The notes: generated by a model from the letters alone, not told the origin. Shown: positions 6,554 to 14,170, counted from the first letter of the stretch. The stretch: DNA of 17,635 bases from Bacteroidota bacterium (GCA_023400335.1 JAEXFF010000081.1:1-17635), one strand, 5' to 3'. Made by a program: numbers and translations.

Positions 6554-8209
6554 TTACATCAAGAAACTCAATAAGGTACCCGCTGCCACCGCTGAGCCGA
6601 TCACTCCGGATACATTCGGAGCCATCGCGTGCATCAGCAGGTAGTTGGTCGGATCGTTTTTCAATCCCATATTTTGTACTACACGGGCACTGTCCGGAAC
6701 AGCTGATACTCCGGCGGCTCCGATCATTGGGTTGATCGGGTTGCTTTTTGGAGACAACCAGTTCATAATTTTGGCAACCAGTACACCACCGGCAGTAGCA
6801 ATAATAAAAGAGAATGCTCCTAATCCGAAAATCAGAATAGAATCCTTGGTCAGGAATACGTCTGCCTGTGTAGAAGCTCCTACGGTAACTCCCAATAACA
6901 TAGTGATTGTATCGATCAAAGCATTGCTGGCTGTATTGGCCAAACGGTTGGTTACTGTCGATTCTTTCAGCAAATTACCGAAGAACAGCATTCCTAACAA
7001 CGGAAGAGCTGAGGGAGCAATGAAAGCTGTCAATAGCAAACCGATGATGGGGAAAAGTTGTTTTTCCAGGCGGCTGACAGAACGCGGAGGACGCATTTTG
7101 ATTTTCCGTTCGTGTTTAGTCGTCAAAAGGTTGATTACTGGAGGCTGAATGACAGGAACCAGAGCCATGTAAGAGTAGGCAGCAATGGCAATCGGACCGA
7201 TAAGGTTTTTCACCAAAGTTCCGTCGGCCAGCATGTTTACTCCATTGGCTAATTTAGAAGAAAGGAAAATAGCTGTCGGACCGTCGGCTCCGCCGATAAT
7301 ACCGATAGCACCAGCCTCGGGGGGAGCAAATCCTAACCATAAAGCTCCCAGGAAGGTTACGAATATACCCAGCTGGGCTGCCGCACCCAATAACATTAAC
7401 CGGGGGTTGGAAATCAATGAGGAGAAATCTGTCATTGCTCCGATGCCCAGGAAAATCAAAGGCGGATACCAGCCATTGATCACTCCGGAATAGAGAATAT
7501 TCAAAACGGATCCCGGTTCGTAAATACCGAGTTTCAGGTTAAAGGCTTCTCCCATATAGAAAGGAATATTTCCGATGATAATACCCATTCCGATGGGAAT
7601 CAGCAACATCGGCTCGTAATCGAAACGGATAGCCAGCCAGATAAAGAGCAGGGCAATAATGATCATCACCAGGTTGCCCGTAGTCGCGTTGGGAAAACCG
7701 GTAAATTCCCAGAAATTCTTCATCCCCGCCATAGCGTCAGAATTGTGGTATGCATTCTGATCTACACCCGAAAATTCCAATACATTCCCGTTCATCGTAG
7801 CAATACGGACACCCAGATCGACCATCACGTCAGTCGTTACATAGCCCTGGCCGGATGCATTCGGGTCTAAATTCGGAGAAAATTCAGTAATTTTTTTAGG
7901 TTTGAAAGTCATAATGACTTTGTTCCCTTCCAACTGCCATTTTCCGGTATAACGCTGTTTGATGGAATCCATGGTAAAGGTTCCGTCATCATAAAAACTA
8001 TAAACTTTATAACGGGCTACTGTCCGTGCTTTCTGATCCGGCTTTAAGTCCGTTGCCCGGATCGCCTTAGGGATATATCCCCCGGCTCTGTTCATCCATT
8101 TGCCGTGGACAAGCTCGTCTTTTAAGCTACCTCTGTTTGATGCTTCGCAGGTATTTCCGCTGAAGGCGACAAACAAAAAAGATAGCATAATGAAAATAAG
8201 TCTGTTCAT
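6554..8209 (-). CDS. Sodium-translocating decarboxylase beta subunit with an exported N-terminal extension
   Basis: This 551-residue protein is the membrane Na+ pump subunit (OadB/MmdB/GcdB family) of a biotin-dependent decarboxylase. It uses decarboxylation of carboxybiotin, here presumably from methylmalonyl-CoA, to export Na+. The pump domain starts near residue 178 and has about 9-11 hydrophobic segments. The family signature is GAIGIIGGADGPTAIF, with the essential-type aspartate at D309, and the C-terminal GVSAVPDSARVVQ and HAMAPNVSGVIGSAVAAG blocks are also present. Typical family members are about 370-430 residues. Here residues 1-24 form a signal-peptide-like segment and about 25-170 a soluble region with beta-rich strands (YKVYSFYDDGTFTMDS, YTGKWQLEGNKVIMTF) resembling small lipocalin-like periplasmic domains. 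It is the last gene of the decarboxylase operon, 11 bp after the biotin carrier stop, and is followed by a strong terminator. Confidence 0.93.
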   Translation of the reverse strand: MNRLIFIMLSFLFVAFSGNTCEASNRGSLKDELVHGKWMNRAGGYIPKAIRATDLKPDQKARTVARYKVYSFYDDGTFTMDSIKQRYTGKWQLEGNKVIMTFKPKKITEFSPNLDPNASGQGYVTTDVMVDLGVRIATMNGNVLEFSGVDQNAYHNSDAMAGMKNFWEFTGFPNATTGNLVMIIIALLFIWLAIRFDYEPMLLIPIGMGIIIGNIPFYMGEAFNLKLGIYEPGSVLNILYSGVINGWYPPLIFLGIGAMTDFSSLISNPRLMLLGAAAQLGIFVTFLGALWLGFAPPEAGAIGIIGGADGPTAIFLSSKLANGVNMLADGTLVKNLIGPIAIAAYSYMALVPVIQPPVINLLTTKHERKIKMRPPRSVSRLEKQLFPIIGLLLTAFIAPSALPLLGMLFFGNLLKESTVTNRLANTASNALIDTITMLLGVTVGASTQADVFLTKDSILIFGLGAFSFIIATAGGVLVAKIMNWLSPKSNPINPMIGAAGVSAVPDSARVVQNMGLKNDPTNYLLMHAMAPNVSGVIGSAVAAGTLLSFLM

Positions 8210-8220
8210 ATTCTATTGAA

Positions 8221-8649
8221 TTATGCTATTTCTACTAATGTATCGCCCTGGAGAACTGCATCTCCTTCTTTTACTTTGATAGCCTGTACGACACCACCTT
8301 TTTCAGCCATTACGTTGTTGTCCATTTTCATGGCTTCCATAATCATCACACATTCGCCGGCTTTAACAGTAGCCCCTACGCTAACGTTGATTTTTTTAAT
8401 CGTTCCGGGTAAGGGAGAATTAATTTTGTAGGCAGCACCACTGCTTTCGGTCTTTTTGATCTGACCTTCCCCCGGTTTGTTTACTACCGGTTTACGAGCC
8501 AAAACAGGAGTTTTTGCTTTCTTTTCTTCTCCCTGTATTTCTACTTGGTAAGAGGTACCGTTTACGGAAACCGTAGCATTTGAGCCATCGAATTCTCCTA
8601 CTTCAACTTCGTAGGTTTGACCGTTTATCTTAAACTTGTATTTTTTCAT
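8221..8649 (-). CDS. Biotin carboxyl carrier subunit of the decarboxylase
   Basis: A 142-residue biotin carrier that moves the carboxyl group from the carboxyltransferase to the membrane beta subunit. The N-terminal MKKYKFKINGQTYEVEVG is the usual short beta region. It is followed by a flexible linker rich in Lys, Pro and Gly (about 50-70) and a biotinyl domain in which EAMKM places biotin on K108, 34 residues from the end, the standard position. The frame stays open to 8691, but the ATG at 8649 is chosen because it gives the family-typical N-terminus and because the preceding 42 bases contain a hairpin. It lies 53 bp after the gamma subunit gene and 11 bp before the beta subunit gene. Acetyl-CoA carboxylase AccB is the alternative, but the EAMKMDN context and operon place it in the decarboxylase. 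Confidence 0.93.
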   Translation of the reverse strand: MKKYKFKINGQTYEVEVGEFDGSNATVSVNGTSYQVEIQGEEKKAKTPVLARKPVVNKPGEGQIKKTESSGAAYKINSPLPGTIKKINVSVGATVKAGECVMIMEAMKMDNNVMAEKGGVVQAIKVKEGDAVLQGDTLVEIA

Positions 8650-8664
8650 ATGCTTATTAATTGG

Positions 8665-8690
8665 TGACCGGATCATTTCCATACCGGTCA
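8665..8690 (-). other. Intercistronic hairpin ahead of the biotin carrier gene
   Basis: TGACCGG (8665-8671) pairs perfectly with CCGGTCA (8684-8690) around a 12-base loop. The hairpin sits in the 53-bp gap between the gamma subunit and biotin carrier genes. No T run follows on the minus strand, so it is not a classical terminator. A role in mRNA processing or in tuning carrier expression relative to the membrane subunits is possible but unproven. Confidence 0.4.
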
Positions 8691-8702
8691 TGAATCATTA
8701 AT

Positions 8703-9068
8703 TTATTTTTTCACCGGTTGGTTTTGTACACTATAAATTTTAGAACTCCAGGGAGAATATTGCTTAGGAGCGTTGTGAATCGTAATAATATTACTTTCTT
8801 CATCGTGTAATTCATTAAAATACAAGTGAAGACCCATTGCGATTGCTACATTTACGTTCCCTTCTACATTAATATTCTTTGCTGGTTCCTCATGTCCGGC
8901 TTTTTTCAATTTATTTTTAATGTTCATTTCCAGAATTTTTGGAATAGACATAAAGATAAATACCAGTATTCCCAGTGCAACAAATACCACAATGATACTC
9001 ACAATTGAAATGGTGTATCCTCCGGCTTCCCTGATCAGATCTGTAGAAAGCGTAATTAAACTTGTCAT
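8703..9068 (-). CDS. Decarboxylase gamma subunit (OadG family)
   Basis: A 121-residue small membrane protein that anchors and assembles the carboxyltransferase with the membrane beta subunit in Na+-pumping decarboxylases. One N-terminal membrane helix (about 18-42, YTISIVSIIVVFVALGILVF) is followed by a cytoplasmic region with charged residues (LEMNIKNKLKKAGHEE). The tail ends in YSPWSSKIYSVQNQ, a Trp-containing motif seen in Bacteroidetes gamma subunits. Members of this family are short and poorly conserved, so the call depends partly on position: it starts 11 bp after the carboxyltransferase stop and precedes the biotin carrier. The cytoplasmic tail is somewhat longer than that of enterobacterial OadG (about 80 residues in total). 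No His-rich zinc-binding C-terminus like that of Klebsiella OadG is visible. Confidence 0.82.
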   Translation of the reverse strand: MTSLITLSTDLIREAGGYTISIVSIIVVFVALGILVFIFMSIPKILEMNIKNKLKKAGHEEPAKNINVEGNVNVAIAMGLHLYFNELHDEESNIITIHNAPKQYSPWSSKIYSVQNQPVKK

Positions 9069-9079
9069 ATTCTTTAATT

Positions 9080-10642
9080 TTACAACGGTATATTACTATG
9101 TTTCTTCGGCGGATTAACCACTTTTTTGGTACGCAGGCTTTCGAAGGCACGGATTACCCGGAAACGGGTATTGCGAGGTTCGATCACATCGTCAATATAA
9201 CCATAGGAAGCTGCCTGATAAGGATTAGCAAAAGCTTCGTCGTAAGCATCTACTTTTTCCTGTATAAATTTAGCTTTTTCTTCATTGCTACTGATAGCAG
9301 CTACTTCTTTTCCATACAGAACTTCAATGGCTCCGGAAGCCCCCATAACAGCAATTTGAGCGGAAGGCCATGCATAATTGGCATCTCCGCGCAGTTGCTT
9401 ACAGGACATCACGTCGTGTGCTCCACCGTAAGATTTACGCAAAGTAACGGTAACTTTCGGTACAGTAGCTTCTCCGTATGCGAATAATAATTTGGCACCG
9501 TGAATGATAATACCACCGTATTCTTGTCCACTGCCCGGTAAGAATCCCGGTACATCCACTAAAGTCAGGATCGGAATATTGAAACAGTCACAGAAACGAA
9601 CGAAACGGGCTGCTTTCCGGGAAGCTTGTATATCCAATACCCCGGCGAGGAAGTTCGGTTGGTTGGCGATAACTCCTACCGGCATACCTCCCATACGGCA
9701 GAATCCGACAATAATATTTTTAGCGAAGTTACGGTGTACTTCCAGGAATTCTCCGTGGTCGACGATAGCTTCAATAACTTCCAGCATATTGTATGGCTGG
9801 TTTGGATTGTCCGGAATTAAAGAGTTAAGACTGTCTTCCAGACGGTCGATCGGGTCTGTACAGTCAATCATCGGAGCATCTTCCAGGTTGTTAGAGGGCA
9901 AATACGACAACAGTTTACGGATAATCAGAATACCTTCTTCTTCGTTTTCTACCTTGAAATGAGCAACTCCTGATTTGGTAGAGTGGATCCCGGCACCTCC
10001 CAGATCTTCTGTACTGATGTCTTCACCTGTAACCGTTTTTACAACTTTCGGTCCCGTAACGAACATATAGGAAGTTTCGTCTGTCATCAGGATAAAATCG
10101 GTAAGTGCCGGAGAATATACAGCACCTCCTGCACAGGGCCCGAAAATAGCAGAAATCTGCGGAATAACTCCGGAAGCCAAAATATTGCGTTCGAAAATTT
10201 CAGCATAACCGGCCAGAGAAGTTACCCCTTCCTGGATACGGGCGCCTCCGGAATCATTCAGACCGATAACCGGAGCTCCGACAACCATGGCCTTATCCAT
10301 TACCTTACAAATCTTCTGTGCCAATGTTTCAGATAAGGCTCCTCCGAATACGGTGAAATCCTGTGCAAATACAAATACTAACCGGCCGTCAATCGTTCCT
10401 TGACCCGTTACCACACCATCTCCGAGGAATTTGGTCTTTTCCATTCCAAAATTGGTACAACGATGGGTTACGAACATATCAAATTCTTCGAAACTACCGT
10501 CATCCAGTAACATTTCAATACGTTCGCGAGCCGTTTGTTTCCCTTTTTTATGCTGGGATTCGATTCTCTTTTCACCGCCGCCTAATTTTGCTGTCGCACG
10601 TAGGTCGATCAGTTTTTTTACTTTATCTTGATTAGTCATCAT
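9080..10642 (-). CDS. mmdA: Methylmalonyl-CoA decarboxylase alpha subunit (carboxyltransferase)
   Basis: The 520-residue cytoplasmic carboxyltransferase transfers the carboxyl group of (S)-methylmalonyl-CoA to biotin on the carrier subunit, releasing propionyl-CoA. Two crotonase-like halves are visible. The N-terminal half has [27 protein letters not shown] and the oxyanion-loop motif [11 protein letters not shown] (129-139). The C-terminal half has VDVPGFLPG and [17 protein letters not shown] (from S404). Length is normal for the PccB/MmdA family, about 510-520. By sequence alone it could be a propionyl-CoA carboxylase beta chain. The adjacent beta and gamma Na+-pump subunits, the epimerase and the absence of a biotin carboxylase gene point to the decarboxylase. 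There are two in-frame ATGs at the start (10642 and 10639), and the first was kept. The gamma gene starts 11 bp after the stop. Confidence 0.95.
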   Translation of the reverse strand: MMTNQDKVKKLIDLRATAKLGGGEKRIESQHKKGKQTARERIEMLLDDGSFEEFDMFVTHRCTNFGMEKTKFLGDGVVTGQGTIDGRLVFVFAQDFTVFGGALSETLAQKICKVMDKAMVVGAPVIGLNDSGGARIQEGVTSLAGYAEIFERNILASGVIPQISAIFGPCAGGAVYSPALTDFILMTDETSYMFVTGPKVVKTVTGEDISTEDLGGAGIHSTKSGVAHFKVENEEEGILIIRKLLSYLPSNNLEDAPMIDCTDPIDRLEDSLNSLIPDNPNQPYNMLEVIEAIVDHGEFLEVHRNFAKNIIVGFCRMGGMPVGVIANQPNFLAGVLDIQASRKAARFVRFCDCFNIPILTLVDVPGFLPGSGQEYGGIIIHGAKLLFAYGEATVPKVTVTLRKSYGGAHDVMSCKQLRGDANYAWPSAQIAVMGASGAIEVLYGKEVAAISSNEEKAKFIQEKVDAYDEAFANPYQAASYGYIDDVIEPRNTRFRVIRAFESLRTKKVVNPPKKHSNIPL

Positions 10643-10683
10643 ATAATATTGAATTTATAATGTTTATAAAGTTGTAAAGTCTT

Positions 10684-10726
10684 AAAAATCAATAAAGAAT
10701 TGCTGTTCATCGCAGTAATTCTTTAT
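10684..10726 (-). terminator. Terminator-like hairpin between mce and mmdA (possible attenuator)
   Basis: A 10-bp perfect stem (10692-10701 with 10717-10726), one mismatched pair and three more pairs close a 7-base loop. On the minus strand the hairpin is followed by GATTTTTAAG with five consecutive T, an intrinsic-terminator layout with an AT-rich stem. It lies inside the operon, in the 107-bp gap after the mce stop. Partial termination, or transcript processing, would set the ratio of epimerase to decarboxylase mRNA. Confidence 0.55.
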
Positions 10727-10749
10727 CGAAATCAAACTTTAAAACCGTA

Positions 10750-11154
10750 TTATTTTTTTCCGCAAAGTTCGGTCAATACCCGGTTGGTAGATTTCGGGTG
10801 CAAAAAGCCAATTTGCAAACCTTCGGCTCCGGCACGCGGTGCTTTGTCAATCAATTGACATCCGGCAGCAGCTGCGTCATTTAATGCTTGTGCAACATCT
10901 TCTACTGCAAAAGCCATGTGGTGCATACCCCCACCGTTTTTTTCTACAAATTTACCGATAGGTCCTTCCGGATCTGTCGATTCCAGTAATTCAATCTTCG
11001 TTTGGCCTACTTGAAAAAATGCTGTTTTTACTTTTTGATCCTTTACTTCTTCAATCGCATAACATTTTAATCCCAATACTTTTTCATAAAAAGGAATAGC
11101 CTCATCCAGGCTTTTTACGGCAATGCCGATGTGTTCAATATGAGTTGGTGTCAT
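10750..11154 (-). CDS. mce: Methylmalonyl-CoA epimerase
   Basis: This 134-residue metal-dependent enzyme of the vicinal oxygen chelate superfamily interconverts (R)- and (S)-methylmalonyl-CoA. It links methylmalonyl-CoA mutase (not in the window) to the decarboxylase encoded downstream. Two beta-alpha-beta-beta-beta repeats are visible. The ligand candidates are H8 in HIEHIGIAV, the H78-H79 pair in GGGMHHMAF, and E129 in VLTELCG, at the positions expected for the family. KIELLESTDPEGPIGKF is a family signature. Length is normal. It is the first gene of the operon, with a good promoter about 110 bp upstream and a terminator-like hairpin between it and mmdA. Glyoxalase I is related, but its motifs differ and the neighbours decide the call. 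Confidence 0.95.
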   Translation of the reverse strand: MTPTHIEHIGIAVKSLDEAIPFYEKVLGLKCYAIEEVKDQKVKTAFFQVGQTKIELLESTDPEGPIGKFVEKNGGGMHHMAFAVEDVAQALNDAAAAGCQLIDKAPRAGAEGLQIGFLHPKSTNRVLTELCGKK

Positions 11155-11237
11155 GATAATAAATTATTAAATGAATAATGTATGTTAATTCCTGAATTTT
11201 GTGTTATAAAACATATTTTAAGCACATAAATATATCT

Positions 11238-11260
11238 TTCGGAAACGTTTACTTTCCGAA
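11238..11260 (-). promoter_or_regulatory. Hairpin or operator-like dyad at the start of the mce-mmd leader
   Basis: TTCGGAAA (11238-11245) and TTTCCGAA (11253-11260) form a perfect 8-bp inverted repeat around 7 bases. It begins about where transcription from the promoter at 11300-11269 should start, so it would lie at the very 5' end of the mRNA or form a repressor site. The central AAACGTTT also resembles a LacI-type half-site core, but that is only a resemblance. Confidence 0.5.
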
Positions 11261-11268
11261 TTTGCCCC

Positions 11269-11300
11269 CAAAAGTACTCATTGTTATTGCGATTACCAAA
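11269..11300 (-). promoter_or_regulatory. Bacteroidetes-type promoter of the mce-mmd decarboxylase operon
   Basis: On the minus strand TACTTTTG (11276-11269) is an exact match to the -7 consensus TAnnTTTG. TTTG (11300-11297) lies 20 nt upstream, an exact match to the -33 element at the expected spacing. A T-rich run precedes the -33 box. Transcription should start near 11262, giving a leader of about 108 nt before the mce ATG. This is the best promoter match in the window. The 11155-11490 gap also holds the dyads at 11238-11260 and 11357-11403; otherwise it contains only AT-rich sequence and no convincing gene. Confidence 0.7.
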
Positions 11301-11356
11301 AAAAAAAGAACAGATATTTTTTAAATTTCTGTTTTTCATCATAATTTTTTACATCT

Positions 11357-11403
11357 GAAGGGAAAAAGAGAATCCTTTTGTTTTATCCCGAACTTTTCCC
11401 TTC
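11357..11403. repeat. Ten-bp inverted repeat in the divergent intergenic region
   Basis: GAAGGGAAAA (11357-11366) and TTTTCCCTTC (11394-11403) are perfect reverse complements separated by 27 bases. The repeat lies in the gap between mce (minus) and the membrane protein gene at 11491 (plus), about 57 bp outside the mce promoter -33 box. A long loop makes a stable RNA hairpin less likely than a protein-binding dyad. Function is unknown. Confidence 0.4.
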
Positions 11404-11490
11404 CCGGGACGTATATACTTCGTTCAGTTTTTCAGTTAAATGGGAATTTTTCTGATAATTTGAATAAGGACGTAAATAAAAAATAAAATT

Positions 11491-11925
11491 ATGAGTACAC
11501 AACGATTTATTGTATTTATTCTGGCTTTGGCCGGAATCATCTCTACTTTTTTGCCTTGGTACAGAGTAGAAATGATCGGAGATCTCTCCGGGGTTTCCAC
11601 ATCGGGCTGGTTTACTTTTATTATGTTTATCATTATTTTATTTTTATGTGTGCGCCGGAATACGGCTTTGGATATGAGTTATGGAAATACCTGGGTTGTT
11701 TCCGTGTTGGGAATAGCAGCCGGAATAGTTGTTTTATGGCGTATGTTCGATATTTATTTTGCACAGGATACTACCTTGGAATTGAGTGGGAGACTGAGCG
11801 GAATAAACGGAGAACAAATTGTACTTCGCTATGGGATCTGGATCGTTATGGTTGCCGGATTGGCTACTCCTTTGGCTGCATTTTTGTTTAGGCGTCCCCG
11901 ATTGAGCAAAGGATCGGAAATTTAA
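11491..11925 (+). CDS. Uncharacterised four-helix membrane protein
   Basis: A 144-residue protein that I cannot assign to a family. Four hydrophobic segments are visible at about 6-23, 40-54, 67-87 and 113-132. The first ends in FLPWYRVE, reminiscent of small membrane proteins with a conserved LPW after helix 1. A hydrophilic loop between helices 3 and 4 (about 90-110, DTTLELSGRLSGINGEQ) and the segment after helix 1 would be on the same face, probably extracytoplasmic. The C-terminus is basic (RRPRLSKG), suggesting a cytoplasmic end. Codon use resembles the neighbours. It is divergent from the decarboxylase operon and 157 bp upstream of the fucosidase gene, with a possible terminator between, so it may be monocistronic. 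No clear Shine-Dalgarno or consensus promoter was found. Confidence 0.75.
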   Translation: MSTQRFIVFILALAGIISTFLPWYRVEMIGDLSGVSTSGWFTFIMFIIILFLCVRRNTALDMSYGNTWVVSVLGIAAGIVVLWRMFDIYFAQDTTLELSGRLSGINGEQIVLRYGIWIVMVAGLATPLAAFLFRRPRLSKGSEI

Positions 11926-11946
11926 TTACTTTTATAGCCGTAAAAG

Positions 11947-11985
11947 AATACACGGGAGCAGGCCTCCTGAGCATGTATTTTGCTT
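11947..11985 (+). terminator. Possible terminator after the uncharacterised membrane protein
   Basis: An interrupted hairpin: AATACA (11947-11952) pairs with TGTATT (11974-11979), with CAGG (11959-11962) and CCTG (11966-11969) pairing inside it, followed by TTTGCTT-like sequence. The stem has a large internal loop, so the call is weak. The rest of the 157-bp gap shows no other element I can support. Confidence 0.35.
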
Positions 11986-12082
11986 GTTTACTATCCGGAT
12001 TATTTATTGGCTGTCAGTTGGAAACAGGGATAAAATGAAAGTATACCGGATTAAAGGGTGTTGGCAAATTTAATTTACGGTT

Positions 12083-14170
12083 ATGAAAAAAATAGTGTTT
12101 TTATTTCTTTTGTGTGCCTGGAGCGCTTATGGTAAAAATAAGCCTGATTCACAATGGCTGGATCAGAAATTTTCGATGTTTATTCATTGGGGGATTTATT
12201 CTGAATTGGGAGGAGTGTGGGACGGGAAACCTGTAACTCAGGGCTATAGCGAACAAATTCAGTCGCAAGCCGGTATTTTCGGAGATTGGTATGCGGCTGT
12301 GGCAGAACGGTTTTATCCGGCCGGTTGGAATGCTGATTCTATTGTGGCCTTAGCCCGAAGGGCAGGAATGAAGTCGATAGTGTTTACGTCCAAACACCAC
12401 GATGGTTTTTGTATGTACCACAGTCGTTATACTGATTATAATGTAGTGGATGCAACTCCTTTTAAGCGGGATGTAATGAAGGAACTTGCCGAAGCCTGCC
12501 GACGGCAAGGAATGCGTTTTGGAGTGTATTTTTCACTGATCGACTGGCATTTCCCGCAAGCTTATCCTATTTCCAGCCATAATGCCGATCCGCTGACACC
12601 GGAACACTATATTTATAATCTGAAACAGGTAGAGGAAATTATGACCGCTTACGGGGATATTTCCGAAATATGGTTTGATATGGGATCGCTGACACCTGAG
12701 CAGAGCCGGGGACTTTACCATCTGGTGGACTCTTTGCAACCGCATTGCATGATAAGCGGGCGGCTGGGGAATGATTGCAGCGATTTCAGTGTATTGGGAG
12801 ATAATGAATATCCCGATTATAAAATAGGAGTACCGTGGCAAACAGCTGCATCTTTTTTTAATGAAACCTGGGGATACCGTTCCTGGCAAGTAAGGGGGAA
12901 AGCAGAGGAGAAGGTAAATGAAAAACTTCGGAGTTTGATTAAAGTAGTAAGCCGGGGAGGGAATTATTTGTTGAATATTGGTCCGAAAGGGGATGGAAGC
13001 GTAGTTCCTTTTGAAAAGGAAGTATTGGAAAAAATGGGAATTTGGCTTGAAAAATACGGAGAAAGTATTTATGGCGTGAAAGCCAATCCTTTTGAATATC
13101 TGTATCCGGGACAGGATGTCACCGTAAAAGGAAATCGCATTTATATTTTTGCAGATAAATCTGCTCCTCTCAGCAAAATTCGTTTAGAGGGGCTGCAGGG
13201 ACAGGTCTTATCTGCTTCTTATATGGAAGGAGGAGCTGTAGGCATTAGCCGGGAAAAAGGAGAATGGCAGTTGTATGGAGAACCTGCCTGGCAAGAGGAT
13301 AGCCCTGTGGGCATCATCTGTCTGGATATGCAGGAAGGTTGGAAAATTGAACCGGTAAAGAGTCAAGTAAAAGGTAAAAGGTTGACATCCGGAAATGCCA
13401 CTCCATTGTATGCATATTCCTGCATCGATTATTATACCGGTTTCCGGAGTACTGTGGCTTATACCTGGGGATTTCAGACAGTAAAGAAACAAGTGAAGCC
13501 TGTGTTATATTATACGGATAATGAGAAAGGAAGGCGGATTCAGATAAAGATAGACGGAATAGAAAAAGAAGTGCTTCTGGAGGAGAATGACGGACGGGAA
13601 AGTTGTGTCCTTTCGGCAAAAGGGACATACTGGGGCCCTGTTTATATGAAATCTTCCGGCAGTGTTTTTGGTACCCTTCCGGCCGGAATACGGGAAATCC
13701 CTGAAAAACCGGAGGAAGACGGGTGGAAGAAGTTAGCCGGTTTCCGGTATGGAATAATAAGCGAGTTGCCGGTGCGGGAGAGAAAGTCTCTGTTTTTATA
13801 TACGGAGATAGAATCCGGGAAAGCACAATGTGTACCGGTTGAATTGGGAAGCGGAAACGGAATTTTAGTGCTGCTGAATGGGCGGGAAATTACGGCTCAC
13901 CTTTCAGAAAAAGGAAAACGGTATAATAAGGAATATGTAGTATTACCCTTACAAAAGGGGAAAAACCGGCTGATTATTAAATTATACAACCGATTTGAGA
14001 AAAAAATCTGTTTTAGTATCAAACCTGAAGAAAAATATAAGGTTTATAAATTGGAAATGGAACCTTTCCGCTTGGAAGCAGGAAAATGGCACCGTTGCGA
14101 AATTCGTCCGTCGGATGCGGTATCCAAATGCAGTGCAATGCGATTAAATAATCTTGAAATGGAATTTTAG
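12083..14170 (+). CDS. Exported alpha-L-fucosidase, GH29
   Basis: The 695-residue glycoside hydrolase removes alpha-L-fucose from glycans, probably host mucin or plant glycans, in the periplasm or at the cell surface. A signal peptide (1-17, cleaved after AYG) has no lipobox. The catalytic barrel spans about 20-335: FSMFIHWGIYSELGGVW, FTSKHHDGFCMYHS, YFSLIDWH, and the nucleophile motif IWFDMG with D199. NETWGYRSW and GGNYLLNIGPKGDG are also GH29 hallmarks. E242 in DNEYP lies in the variable region where the acid/base is found, but this cannot be settled by eye. A beta-sandwich follows the barrel (about 340-420), then an extra beta-rich region to 695, perhaps two jelly rolls, making the protein longer than minimal GH29 enzymes (about 430-500). 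No SusC/SusD genes or regulators are adjacent, so it is not part of a visible polysaccharide utilisation locus. Confidence 0.92.
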   Translation: MKKIVFLFLLCAWSAYGKNKPDSQWLDQKFSMFIHWGIYSELGGVWDGKPVTQGYSEQIQSQAGIFGDWYAAVAERFYPAGWNADSIVALARRAGMKSIVFTSKHHDGFCMYHSRYTDYNVVDATPFKRDVMKELAEACRRQGMRFGVYFSLIDWHFPQAYPISSHNADPLTPEHYIYNLKQVEEIMTAYGDISEIWFDMGSLTPEQSRGLYHLVDSLQPHCMISGRLGNDCSDFSVLGDNEYPDYKIGVPWQTAASFFNETWGYRSWQVRGKAEEKVNEKLRSLIKVVSRGGNYLLNIGPKGDGSVVPFEKEVLEKMGIWLEKYGESIYGVKANPFEYLYPGQDVTVKGNRIYIFADKSAPLSKIRLEGLQGQVLSASYMEGGAVGISREKGEWQLYGEPAWQEDSPVGIICLDMQEGWKIEPVKSQVKGKRLTSGNATPLYAYSCIDYYTGFRSTVAYTWGFQTVKKQVKPVLYYTDNEKGRRIQIKIDGIEKEVLLEENDGRESCVLSAKGTYWGPVYMKSSGSVFGTLPAGIREIPEKPEEDGWKKLAGFRYGIISELPVRERKSLFLYTEIESGKAQCVPVELGSGNGILVLLNGREITAHLSEKGKRYNKEYVVLPLQKGKNRLIIKLYNRFEKKICFSIKPEEKYKVYKLEMEPFRLEAGKWHRCEIRPSDAVSKCSAMRLNNLEMEF

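Noticed and set aside
6645..7148. A 167-codon open frame on the plus strand opposite the decarboxylase beta subunit gene.
   Set aside because: It lies wholly antisense to a strongly conserved membrane protein, has low-complexity composition mirroring its codons, and has no recognisable domain or start context.
8650..8691. A 14-codon upstream extension of the biotin carrier frame.
   Set aside because: The conserved family N-terminus starts at the ATG at 8649, and the extension contains the intercistronic hairpin.
9504..9962. A 152-codon plus-strand frame opposite mmdA.
   Set aside because: It is antisense to the conserved carboxyltransferase; its composition follows from the mmdA codons and no motif is visible.
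13314..13826. A 170-codon open frame on the minus strand within the fucosidase gene.
   Set aside because: It is fully antisense to the GH29 coding sequence and has no recognisable family features, so it is best explained as a shadow frame.
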